Assembly (NCBI RefSeq): GCF_005406125.1
Contig: NZ_BIXZ01000001.1
Location: forward strand, 992,001 to 1,056,000
Source of the DNA: Haloarcula mannanilytica
Lineage (GTDB): Archaea > Halobacteriota > Halobacteria > Halobacteriales > Haloarculaceae
DNA: 64,000 bases
Reading direction: 5' to 3'
Made by a program: the position numbers and the translations under genes. The notes beneath the pieces are model-generated. The model ran no database searches, was not told the origin of the DNA, and saw only the letters and a list, made by a program, of their open reading frames with translations. Below, one piece after another: positions 1 through 7,445 of this stretch (its first letter is position 1; every line of letters starts with the position of its first letter).

Positions 1-1014
1 CTCGGCCAGCCGAATCTGAGTCTTTCCGGCTTCGGAAAGTACCTCGCCGAGCACGTCCTCGGGCTGGTTCGGCGGGAAGGCGACCGGCAGGTCGAACGTC
101 TCGTCGTACTCGGTCATAGTCACCAGTCGGGTGTCCGGCGGCTCGGTGTCGGCTCCCCAGTCCTCGGGCCGAATGTCGCCGAGCATGCGGGTGAGTTGCC
201 GGGCGCGGTCCGACCGGAAGTTGAAAAAGATGACCGCATCGCCGTCTTCGAGGCCGGCGTGGTCGCCGACGGTCGTCGGTTCGATGAACTCGTCGGTGGT
301 GTCGCGGGCGTAGGATTCGGTGGCTGCCGTGACGGCATCCTCTGCGTGGTTGTCGTCCTCGCGGTGAACGATAGCGTCGTAGGCCCGGCGCGTCCGTTCC
401 CAGTTCTGGTCGCGGTCCATCGCGTAGTAGCGGCCACAGACGGTAGCGACGTGGCCCGTGCCGTGCTCTTCGGCGTGAGCTTCGAGGTCCGTGAGGTAGC
501 TCTCTCCGCCAGTCGGCGACGTGTCGCGGCCGTCGGTGAAGGCGTGCGAGACGGCATCTGTCCCGCGCTCGCCGGCGAGTTCGATGAGCGCGTGGAGATG
601 GTCCTGATAGGAGTGAACACCGCCGTCAGAAACGAGGCCCATGAAGTGCACGCGGCCGCCGTGGTCCTCGGCGTAGTCGAAGGCCGATAGAATCGTCTCG
701 TTCTCGAAGAAGGGCGGGTCCTGTGCGGCGTCGTCGGGCGGCGACTGTCCCCGTGAGCGAGCGATGCTGTCGCTGACGCGGGCGGAGTCCTGCTTGACGA
801 CGCGGCCGGCCCCGATGTTGAGGTGGCCGACCTCGGAGTTGCCCATCTGGCCCTCCGGGAGGCCGACCCGGCGGCCGTGAGTGGCAAGCGTCGACGCTGC
901 ACCTGCGTCTCGGTAGCGGTCGAAGTTCGGCGTGTCGGCGGCGGCGACGGCATCCTGGACATCGTTGTCCGGGTTCAGGCCCCAACCGTCCAAGATAATG
1001 AGTCCGACATCCAT
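1..1014 (-). CDS. gpmI: 2,3-bisphosphoglycerate-independent phosphoglycerate mutase (partial)
   Basis: Interconverts 3- and 2-phosphoglycerate in glycolysis and gluconeogenesis in the cytosol. The first 338 residues are present and the C-terminus runs off the left edge; the family is about 500 residues. The N-terminus reads MDVGLIILDGWGL, a metal-binding block of the alkaline-phosphatase superfamily. The motif QMGNSEVGHLNIGAGR carries the phosphorylated serine (Ser60), and HAFTDGRDTSP follows. The ATG at 1014 begins the conserved N-terminal block, so the start is secure. The neighbour at 1176 is divergent. Confidence 0.96.
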   Translation of the reverse strand, partial: MDVGLIILDGWGLNPDNDVQDAVAAADTPNFDRYRDAGAASTLATHGRRVGLPEGQMGNSEVGHLNIGAGRVVKQDSARVSDSIARSRGQSPPDDAAQDPPFFENETILSAFDYAEDHGGRVHFMGLVSDGGVHSYQDHLHALIELAGERGTDAVSHAFTDGRDTSPTGGESYLTDLEAHAEEHGTGHVATVCGRYYAMDRDQNWERTRRAYDAIVHREDDNHAEDAVTAATESYARDTTDEFIEPTTVGDHAGLEDGDAVIFFNFRSDRARQLTRMLGDIRPEDWGADTEPPDTRLVTMTEYDETFDLPVAFPPNQPEDVLGEVLSEAGKTQIRLAE

Positions 1015-1175
1015 ACTCGGAGGGTTGCGCGACCGGCCTAATACACTGTCGGTCAGTATCGAACGTGACGGTCGATAATGCGGGACCCGCGGCCGTATGG
1101 CCGTCCGGCACTCTGAAGGGTGGGGGGGGTTGCTGGAACCATGTTGTTAAGAGGCTGGCCCGTCTCCTCTCCGGT

Positions 1176-1568
1176 ATGACTCGGAACATTCTCTCGGACG
1201 ATCTGGCCGACGCAATCGTCACGACAGCCCGGACGGCGACGGGCGACTCGCTCCGGTCAGTGACCTATTTCACACGTGCGAACTTCGAGCAGCTCTACCT
1301 GCGGGACGACCTCGAACAGGACGCCGACCTCAACGACTTCGTCGGCCACGAGTGGCAGGGGTACAAGCAGACGAAAAACGCCTATCAGGAGTCCGAACTG
1401 GGCGATTACCGCTTTACCGTCCGCGCCTTCTCGAACGGCTACCTGCTCCGAGCGACGACCGAGCGCCAGGGCGTGCTCATCACCACGGACGGCCTGACGA
1501 TGCAGTCCTACGAGGAGATTGCCGAGGCCATCGAACGACTGCTCCGCGAGGAGTCCGGCAAGGAGTGA
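1176..1568 (+). CDS. Small haloarchaeal protein of unknown function
   Basis: A 130-residue acidic soluble protein with no signal peptide or membrane segment. It begins MTRNILSDDLADAIV and contains SLRSVTYFTRANFEQLYLRDDL and GVLITTDGLTMQSYEEIAEAI. It looks like a single alpha/beta domain of a family common in haloarchaea (possibly catalogued as DUF7522, from memory). The ATG at 1176 was chosen because the upstream in-frame sequence (from 1065) is low in coding character and would intrude on the gpmI promoter. No function can be assigned. It sits 56 bp before nurA on the same strand and might be co-transcribed. Confidence 0.75.
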   Translation: MTRNILSDDLADAIVTTARTATGDSLRSVTYFTRANFEQLYLRDDLEQDADLNDFVGHEWQGYKQTKNAYQESELGDYRFTVRAFSNGYLLRATTERQGVLITTDGLTMQSYEEIAEAIERLLREESGKE

Positions 1569-1624
1569 GCGCCGAATCGGCGGGTTGACCAAAGGGTTAT
1601 GGCCGTTCCCGCGAACGCACGGGC

Positions 1625-2875
1625 ATGACACTGGACCCGGTCCACGTCGACGGGATCGCCAAGCTCGCCGGGCAGGTGCGCGAGACCGTCGAGACAAGCG
1701 ACCAGGAGGCAGCTGCCGAGGACGTGTGGGACAGCTTTCTCGACCCGTTGTGGCAGGACGGGACGAAGATTCTGGAGCCACTGGACGAGCAGCGCCGCCG
1801 GAAAGTGCCGGTCGAGGACATCGCTCTGGCGGACCCGCCGTTTCCGACCCAGCACGGCCTTGATTCGGGCACGATCAATCCCACGACGTTCAAGAACGGG
1901 CTGGTACTGGACGTGGCACAGGCGGCGATGGGCAGCGTGCCCTCGGACATCGAACTGCATCGCGGCCGGACAATTATCATGGCCGTCCATTCGAACGACG
2001 CGACGCTGAGGTTCGACGGCGAATGGCAGGGCGGGGACCGCGGCTACGCCAAGCGGCGCGTCCTCGACGTGCCACAGGTCGACCGCTACGAGCAGCGGGT
2101 CGTCCACGCGCTGGCGCTGTATCTCGCGGAGAGCCAGCACGCACTGACGAACGCCGATATGGTCGAGGACCTGTTCATCCTCGACGGGCCGATCTACCCG
2201 ACCGGCGTGCTCCGCTGGGCCGACCGCGACACCGAACTGGCCGACCTGCTCGCGGAGGACGACCGGCCCAAGACGGTGGTGAACAACTACGTCGACCTCG
2301 TCGAGCGGTTCGTCGAGCGGGACGTGCCGATGGTGGGGTTCATCAAAAACTCCTCGACAAAGGCGCTCACGCGGGCGCTCCGTCGGAAAACGAACGCTCC
2401 ATGGGTGAACGACACCGCCTTCTTCCGCCGCATCCTGGAACGGCGCGACGACGACGGCGAGCAGCGGACGGACTGTCTCACTGCGACGAACTGGTTCCGC
2501 TCGCGGGCCGGCACCGACGGCATCATGGCCGCCGACGGCGACGCACTGGGCATCGAACGGTCGCTCGATCCCGAGGCCTACGAAGTGACGTTTTTCGTTC
2601 TCTACGACCCGCGCTCCGACCTCGTGTTCCGCGTCGAGGCCCCCTACGCCTTCACCAAGGACCCGGACCGCCGGGCCAAACTCACACGGCAGATACTCCA
2701 CGACGTGGCCAAAGAGCAGGGGCCGCCGCTGGCTATCGGAAAGGCCGACGAACTCGCCAAGATCGACCGACAGGGCAGCGAGGAGCTTACCCGCCGCATC
2801 GAGCGGACGTTCGAGACCGACCGCGAACGAGAGTACAATGATATCCGCTGGGGAGCCGTCGAGGAATCGTTCTGA
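1625..2875 (+). CDS. nurA: NurA domain nuclease (DNA end processing)
   Basis: A 416-residue protein matching haloarchaeal NurA. In archaea NurA is a 5'-3' nuclease that works with the HerA translocase, Mre11 and Rad50 to resect double-strand breaks. The body has an N-terminal helical part (about 1-75), a conserved strand block GLVLDVAQAAMG with an acidic residue, and a C-terminal RNase H-like half with TFFVLYDPRSDLVFRVEAPYAFTKDP. The assignment rests on overall family resemblance, since individual catalytic acids are hard to place. Its usual partner herA is at 7446 on the same strand, separated by other genes and an AT-richer islet. Confidence 0.8.
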   Translation: MTLDPVHVDGIAKLAGQVRETVETSDQEAAAEDVWDSFLDPLWQDGTKILEPLDEQRRRKVPVEDIALADPPFPTQHGLDSGTINPTTFKNGLVLDVAQAAMGSVPSDIELHRGRTIIMAVHSNDATLRFDGEWQGGDRGYAKRRVLDVPQVDRYEQRVVHALALYLAESQHALTNADMVEDLFILDGPIYPTGVLRWADRDTELADLLAEDDRPKTVVNNYVDLVERFVERDVPMVGFIKNSSTKALTRALRRKTNAPWVNDTAFFRRILERRDDDGEQRTDCLTATNWFRSRAGTDGIMAADGDALGIERSLDPEAYEVTFFVLYDPRSDLVFRVEAPYAFTKDPDRRAKLTRQILHDVAKEQGPPLAIGKADELAKIDRQGSEELTRRIERTFETDREREYNDIRWGAVEESF

Positions 2876-2877
2876 GG

Positions 2878-3180
2878 CTATCCACGGCGGGCGAGGACGA
2901 TAGCATAGAGGAGTACGAGCAGCCCAGCGAGTTCCGTGATGGTACTGGGGATCGGAAAGACCACTCGCGGGACGACTTGCACGGCACCGAGAGTGACGAG
3001 ATACGAGACGAAGGTTAGGAGGCTGATACCGACGGCGAGTGCGAGCATGGAGCGGGTCCGCTGGCGACGGTAGCCGACGAGCGCCAACGCGGCGATTAAC
3101 AGCCCTACGCCCATCTGTGCGAAGTGGATAGCGAACTTCACCGTGACCCACGTCTCGTCAGCGAATCCGAGGAACTCCAT
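2878..3180 (-). CDS. Small membrane protein coupled to a winged-helix regulator
   Basis: A 100-residue protein with about three to four hydrophobic helices (FAIHFAQMGVGLLIAALALVGY, MLALAVGISLLTFVSYLVTLG, ITELAGLLVLLYAIVLA) and an arginine-rich cytoplasmic loop (YRRQRTRS). Its ATG at 3180 overlaps the TGA of the upstream winged-helix gene by one base (TGATG on the minus strand), so the two are surely translated together. Pairs of a winged-helix protein and a small membrane protein recur in haloarchaea, suggesting a membrane partner or sensor for the regulator. That role is inference. Its stop is convergent with nurA, three bases away. Confidence 0.75.
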   Translation of the reverse strand: MEFLGFADETWVTVKFAIHFAQMGVGLLIAALALVGYRRQRTRSMLALAVGISLLTFVSYLVTLGAVQVVPRVVFPIPSTITELAGLLVLLYAIVLARRG

Positions 3181-3530
3181 CAGAGTCCCTCCCAGAGGTC
3201 GACTAGGGCGTCGGCGAACTCGTGTGTCGATGACTCCACGGAGAGGCTGACATCGAATGTCCCGTCGGTGAGACACACGGTGAGTTCGTCCATCTGTGCC
3301 TCGTACACGTCCGGGTGATGGCCGTCGTCCGCGAGTTGCGTTCGAGCGGCGACGAGGCCACAGTCTTCGAGGGCGTCGAGGCGGCGATACACGGTCGAGA
3401 GCGACATGTCGCAGTCGTTGCTGAGTTCGGTTGCGGTCATCGGTCTGTGACTCGTGGCTGCAAGGAGCGCGCGAGCGTATTCGTCATCGAGGAGGGCGAA
3501 CACCTCGGTCGGGGACGGATCCTCGGCCAC
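3180..3530 (-). CDS. Winged-helix transcriptional regulator (ArsR-like)
   Basis: A 116-residue protein with an N-terminal winged helix: EVFALLDDEYARALLAATSHRPMTATELSNDCDMSLSTVYRRLDALEDCGLVAARTQL. The recognition helix is around MSLSTVYRRLDALE. The C-terminal 50 residues form a short dimerisation or ligand part (DVYEAQMDELTVCLTDGTFDVSLSVESS). A TATA-like GTTATACCAC (minus strand, about 3557-3566) lies roughly 28 nt before the ATG, consistent with a leaderless transcript. It forms a two-gene operon with the membrane protein that follows. The regulated target is unknown. Confidence 0.8.
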   Translation of the reverse strand: MAEDPSPTEVFALLDDEYARALLAATSHRPMTATELSNDCDMSLSTVYRRLDALEDCGLVAARTQLADDGHHPDVYEAQMDELTVCLTDGTFDVSLSVESSTHEFADALVDLWEGL

Positions 3531-3666
3531 GCGCAGTGGGTTCGCCTGTCACCGTGGTATAACTCACCGGTCGTTCGCTGACCCAGAAAACGGCCGGTCA
3601 GTCACAGCGAGCCGAAGTAGTCATAGAATGGGTCACATACCATCCCTACAACTTCCCGACGAACGG

Positions 3667-3861
3667 TCAGTACAGGCAACGTAGAGAACAGTTCGAGGTG
3701 TATCTGATTTCTAGTAGAAGTTGCATGCTGAATCCAGGAGATGAGTGCAGCACAGTAGCTTCATTCCTTTCACGCTGAAGCCAGCGAACCAGTTGCTCAG
3801 TGTACCGATTCAAACAGCGTGGGGATATGGGTGCTCCCAACTGACTGGAGTTGACTTTCAC
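3667..3861 (-). pseudogene. Possible radical SAM gene fragment
   Basis: The minus frame ends MQLLLEIRYTSNCSLRCLY followed by TGA. The radical SAM signature CxxxCxxC would need a cysteine exactly where the TGA stands (TGC or TGT to TGA is one base). After the stop only PFVGKL remains before another stop. A short upstream part (CLNRYTEQLVRWLQRER) is consistent with an N-terminal extension. The frame opens with a GTG at 3861, but no promoter was identified. It could be a chance motif, so confidence is low. Confidence 0.2.
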
Positions 3862-4319
3862 TGAGTGACGATTAAGCGTTGCTCAGCAGGAATGGTGGGC
3901 CCTGGTGGTCAAGCAGTCCGGCGCCATCACCGTGGATTCGTCGCCGAGTCTGGCTCCGCCAACGAGTTTCTGTCCTCTATGGCGGTGGGGAAGTCCGGCT
4001 ATGCGTTCCGCGTCACACCTGTCCAGTATCGAGATGCACAACCACCGGCCGATAGCCGGGATATTGAACCCAGACCTTGGACCAGTCAGCCGGGCACTGT
4101 AGACTCGATGCTAAGTGGGACCTCTCAGCGCACGGCGCCACCGACAGACATCGCTGTGCTCGTCTTTCGAGCCCTCGCTTGCTGGTACTCGCGAGGAAGA
4201 CGAAGCGCTGCAGTCGGCGCGATGGCACGCCTCGCAGCGATCTACTCGTGCTCACTCCGTTGCGCGCGATCCCCGTTTACGAGTTGTATTATTGAACTTC
4301 TGATCAAGATAGGTGTGGA

Positions 4320-4565
4320 ATGAACCTTGATGTGCGACGCGGCCAGATAGCTGGACACATGTTGCTATTGATGCTGATGCTACTCCCGGAGGTACTCGTC
4401 ACCGGTACTGTATATCGCCCCGTTTCTACTCTCTTAATCACCGCACTTGGGGTGGTGATACGTTTCACGAAGGGAGCAAGCTACAGGGCCCGTCGAGATC
4501 TCACGCACACAATCGTGAAATCAACAGTGGAACTTCCAGCAGTGTGCCAGATGCGGCCGATCTAA
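4320..4565 (+). CDS. Doubtful small membrane ORF
   Basis: An 81-residue frame with one long hydrophobic stretch (GHMLLLMLMLLPEVLVTGTVY) and a second weaker one (VSTLLITALGVVIRF), ending ten bases before the ATG of the Nudix-like gene. The position fits a small partner gene translated just ahead of it. However, there is no recognised homology, and the frame lies in a stretch of low coding character. Confidence 0.2.
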   Translation: MNLDVRRGQIAGHMLLLMLMLLPEVLVTGTVYRPVSTLLITALGVVIRFTKGASYRARRDLTHTIVKSTVELPAVCQMRPI

Positions 4566-4575
4566 TCGCAAAGAA

Positions 4576-5850
4576 ATGAAACTCTCAGAACGCGCAAACG
4601 ACGAACTGGCCCGACTGAAAACCGTTCTCTTCCAACGCCAGGTGGTTGTCGGGCTCGGCCTGACAGTGGTGCTCGCAGGATTGCTCGTAGTGGTGGGGTT
4701 GTATCGTCCGAGCAGTCTTGCGAATGTAGTTATTGACTCAGCTGTTTCCGTACTGGTCGCACTCATTGCGGTGTACCTTTCGATAGACACTTTCCGGCGC
4801 TACTTCCGTCGATCTGAAGCAGGGCGTATTGACTCGATGGAAAGGATAGTACAACGGTATGCCGACCTCAGTCTGCTGTCGCTGGAAACCGTACCTGGGT
4901 GGCGATCCAACTCTTTCAATCGCGGCCCGCGTGTTCCGTTCGTGACTGAATATCAACCCGATAACCCAACGTCCGTTGATCGCTACGACATTGAGTACAT
5001 CGACGAGCATGACGCGACACTTGACGATGAGGTGGCGCTAGTACTCGAGCCGTATAGAGACCGATTCGCCCGTGATTTTACCCGGGAAGATCACTTCAAC
5101 GGACGGCGTGTTGCGCTTGAGGCCGTTAGTGACAACCGGTTCGGTGTATCCCCAACCTCCTTTTTTCATTCGTATATGACTGTTTTCAGCCCCGATACGG
5201 AGTTATCTGGAGGGCGAAGCCTTCGCGACTTAACCGAGGAATTGCTGCTCGCCGAAGACGGCCAACTGGCGCCAGTATCTGAGTCTCCCTTTGATGGAGC
5301 CTTCGGCGGCGGTGCGTTACTTTTCACCGAAGACGGCCGTGTGGTGATTCCGACGAGGAGCCGGCAAGTTGTCAATACCGGCGGGGTGAATGGAGTCTCA
5401 TTCGGTGGTACATTGGATCCGACGGTTGTGACAAATGGCGATCTCCGAGAGCACTTTGAGTCAGAGCTTAGACAGGAACTCAATATTGAGCCGACAAACC
5501 TCAGTCAACTTCGAGTCCTAAGCATCGTCAGACGATTAGAAGCCTTAGGAAAGCCGGACATACTCGCAATGGGCCTCGCAGATGCCAGTGTAGTACCCGA
5601 ACAGGCGAGCAATGAGCACATTCGGTTGATTGACCCACAGGTCGTCCCTGATCGCTATCTTCCCATCGAGTCGGTTGATGACTTACTACAGGGGGATGTC
5701 GCCGAGGTGACTCTCCGGAGCGTGTTCGACGTGTTGGAGGACAGTTATTACGAACCTGGTCAATCACTCTTGGGGACTCTCTGGTACCTACACAGCCACG
5801 CCGAATATACCGATAGTGAGTCAGCCGACAGCGTTGCCCGGGATGAGTAG
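4576..5850 (+). CDS. Membrane-anchored protein with degenerate Nudix-like domain
   Basis: 424 residues. Two N-terminal helices (about 23-43 and 50-70: VVVGLGLTVVLAGLLVVVGLY and NVVIDSAVSVLVALIAVYLSI) are followed by a basic juxtamembrane stretch (RRYFRRSEAGR), a linker (about 85-240) and a C-terminal domain (about 243-345). That domain looks like a Nudix fold: GGGALLFTEDGRVVIPTRS, FGGTLDP, then LREHFESELRQELNIEP where the Nudix box should lie. The box is degenerate (RExxxEExG becomes SELRQELN), so a nucleotide or metabolite sensor is as likely as a hydrolase. Codon use is less GC-rich than in the neighbours, suggesting transfer. The last third has no recognised domain. Confidence 0.75.
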   Translation: MKLSERANDELARLKTVLFQRQVVVGLGLTVVLAGLLVVVGLYRPSSLANVVIDSAVSVLVALIAVYLSIDTFRRYFRRSEAGRIDSMERIVQRYADLSLLSLETVPGWRSNSFNRGPRVPFVTEYQPDNPTSVDRYDIEYIDEHDATLDDEVALVLEPYRDRFARDFTREDHFNGRRVALEAVSDNRFGVSPTSFFHSYMTVFSPDTELSGGRSLRDLTEELLLAEDGQLAPVSESPFDGAFGGGALLFTEDGRVVIPTRSRQVVNTGGVNGVSFGGTLDPTVVTNGDLREHFESELRQELNIEPTNLSQLRVLSIVRRLEALGKPDILAMGLADASVVPEQASNEHIRLIDPQVVPDRYLPIESVDDLLQGDVAEVTLRSVFDVLEDSYYEPGQSLLGTLWYLHSHAEYTDSESADSVARDE

Positions 5851-6187
5851 CAGCAGACGCCGACTGGCTGTGACTCCGTCCAGAGAGTCACCGCAGTGGT
5901 GGCACTCATACCCGCCACCTTTGCGACCCGGCATGCGGGAAGTGGTACCAAGCCGAGTAGGGGCATCTCAGTCCCGCAGGTGGTCGCTTGCGTGGCTGTT
6001 CGATACGACATGAGTTCTGCCGTACCGCTGCATTTGCGCCCTCCATCTTGCATGGCACTCAGCACATCATTTGAAACGGATAAGAATTTCAGCAGTCCAG
6101 TCGCAGACCGACGTCTCGAACAATTCACGGTAATATAGATGGAATGCTCCCTGAGATGCCGTTCTTGACACCCGCACAGCGAGCCAG
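5851..6187. other. Intergenic stretch, no gene identified
   Basis: Between the Nudix-like gene and the minus-strand gene ending at 6188. Frames here lack coding character. On the minus strand a 37-codon frame (5821-5934) contains YECHHCGDSLDGV, reminiscent of the first half of a zinc ribbon, but it lacks a second CxxC. The stretch probably contains decayed coding remnants. Confidence 0.5.
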
Positions 6188-6523
6188 CTACGCCGTCTCA
6201 GCCTGCTGCACCGTCACGTCGACTGTTTCACCGGCCACGCCGAGCCGGGCGAACTGCGTTCGGACGTGTTCCTTGGCCGCGTCGATGGCCGCGTCCCGTG
6301 TCTCGAAGCCGCGGGGCATCGGGGATTCGAAGGCGATTCGGATCTCGCGGTCGCCGATAGCCTGGACCTGGCCGCCGCTTTCCACCTCGTAGAAGGCGTC
6401 ACAGACCCAGACGTAGGGCGTTCCCTCGTCCGGCGCGCCGTTGAACTCGGGCGGTTCCTCGCCCGGCTCGTACAGCGTCCCGGTCAGCGCCGTCCCACCT
6501 GCTGTGCCCCGAATAAGCAACAT
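6188..6523 (-). CDS. Small haloarchaeal protein of unknown function
   Basis: A 111-residue protein, MLLIRGTAGGTALTGTLYEPG..., with no membrane segments. Recognisable blocks are GTPYVWVCDAFYEVESGGQVQAIGDREIRIAFESPMPRGFETRDAAIDAAKEHVRTQFARLGV. The last block looks like a helix with an AKEHVRTQ pattern as in small alpha/beta domains. The start at 6523 is the first ATG of the conserved block. It lies 43 bp downstream of the EEP hydrolase on the same strand, so co-transcription is possible. Confidence 0.7.
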   Translation of the reverse strand: MLLIRGTAGGTALTGTLYEPGEEPPEFNGAPDEGTPYVWVCDAFYEVESGGQVQAIGDREIRIAFESPMPRGFETRDAAIDAAKEHVRTQFARLGVAGETVDVTVQQAETA

Positions 6524-6566
6524 AGCGAGGTATAGGGGCCACAAGGGCAAAAGAGTCGCCCCCAGA

Positions 6567-7364
6567 TCAGGGTTCGCAGTCGACCACGACGGGCAGGTGG
6601 TCGGAGCCGTAGTGGTCGTCGTCGCGGTCGGCGATGACCGCTCTGGTGTCGACGGCTACGTCCTCGCTGACGAACACGTGGTCGATGCCCATGTTCGGGA
6701 GCAGGTCGTGGAAGTCGGTCCGGGTCGTCGTCGGGCCGTGGGTCGCGGTCGCTGTGTCGCGGGCGTCGACCAGCGTGCGGCCGTCCGGAAGTTCGTGGCC
6801 CGCGGCTCGCTCGTAGGCCGGCTCGCCGACGACGCAGTTGAAGTCGCCGGTCACGACCGCGGCGGCCTCGCGGGCGATAGAGTCGAGATGGTCGAGCACC
6901 AGTTCGATGCCCTCGACCCGCGCGTCGGCCCCCTGATGGTCCAGATGCGTGTTCAGACACAGCAGGTCCTCGTCGGTATCGAGGTCCCGGAGGCGCGCCC
7001 AGGTCGCCACGCGAGGGTACGCGGCATCCCAGCCGACGCTGCTTGGCTCGGCCGGCTGTTCGGAGAGCCAGAACGTGTTCGTGGCTGTGCAGTCGAACCG
7101 CTCGGTCCGGTAGCCGATGGCTGTGTGCTCCCCGCCGGCGTCGACGGAATCCCGCGGGTCACCAACCCATTCGTAGCCGTCAAGCAGCACCTCTAGCTCC
7201 CGGAGCTGGTGGGCCATCGCCTCCTGCACTCCGATGACATCCGGACTATGATACCGGATTGTGGACGCCACGAGCCGCCGCCTGTGCGGCCAGCTGTCTA
7301 CCCCGTCCCCGGCGGTGTCGTACCGCACATTGAAAGACATCACCCGCGTCCGCTTCATATGCAT
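6567..7364 (-). CDS. Endonuclease/exonuclease/phosphatase (EEP) family hydrolase
   Basis: A 265-residue metal-dependent phosphodiesterase or phosphomonoesterase fold. Motifs in order: RVMSFNVRYD (Asn of the first metal site), IGVQEA (catalytic Glu), LNTHLDHQG, VVTGDFNC (Asp/Asn pair), and GSDHLPVVVDCEP at the C-terminus (catalytic Asp-His). The full EEP set is therefore intact. There is no signal peptide. Substrates in this family range from DNA to phospholipids and sugar phosphates and cannot be chosen from sequence. Two ATGs six bases apart (7364 and 7358) are both plausible starts. Confidence 0.88.
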   Translation of the reverse strand: MHMKRTRVMSFNVRYDTAGDGVDSWPHRRRLVASTIRYHSPDVIGVQEAMAHQLRELEVLLDGYEWVGDPRDSVDAGGEHTAIGYRTERFDCTATNTFWLSEQPAEPSSVGWDAAYPRVATWARLRDLDTDEDLLCLNTHLDHQGADARVEGIELVLDHLDSIAREAAAVVTGDFNCVVGEPAYERAAGHELPDGRTLVDARDTATATHGPTTTRTDFHDLLPNMGIDHVFVSEDVAVDTRAVIADRDDDHYGSDHLPVVVDCEP

Positions 7365-7445
7365 TCGTTGACAGCCACCCGGGTAAGGTTTCACTTTCAC
7401 ATCGCTGGGGAAAGGTGTTAATCCCCGGCTACCCTGGAGTTGGGT

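Larger units (their letters stand above)
3531..4575. other. AT-richer stretch with no confident gene
   Basis: About one kilobase between the winged-helix gene and the Nudix-like gene. Base composition is visibly lower in GC than flanking core genes. The open frames are short and unlike known proteins. Three items stand out: a possible radical-SAM gene fragment (3667-3861, minus), a T-arm-like string near 4059-4074 (minus), and a stretch (about 4225-4270) with tgctcactccgt, the same string found in the intergenic repeats at 32.6 kb. It reads as decayed accessory DNA. Confidence 0.6.

Noticed and set aside
4059-4074. tRNA T-arm-like string on the minus strand (gggttcaatatcccggc)
   Set aside because: The loop has eight bases instead of seven and no matching acceptor, anticodon or D arms are found around it. 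It could be a decayed tRNA fragment of an integration site, but cannot be supported.
3865-4323. 152-codon plus-strand frame in the AT-richer stretch
   Set aside because: The translation is compositionally odd (Ser/Arg-rich, mixed), overlaps the radical-SAM-like fragment's promoter side and intergenic repeat strings, and has no supporting start signals.
5821-5934. 37-codon minus-strand frame with YECHHCGDSLDGV
   Set aside because: Only one CxxC pair is present, it overlaps the end of the Nudix-like gene, and no promoter or homologue is evident. Possibly a remnant of a zinc-ribbon gene.
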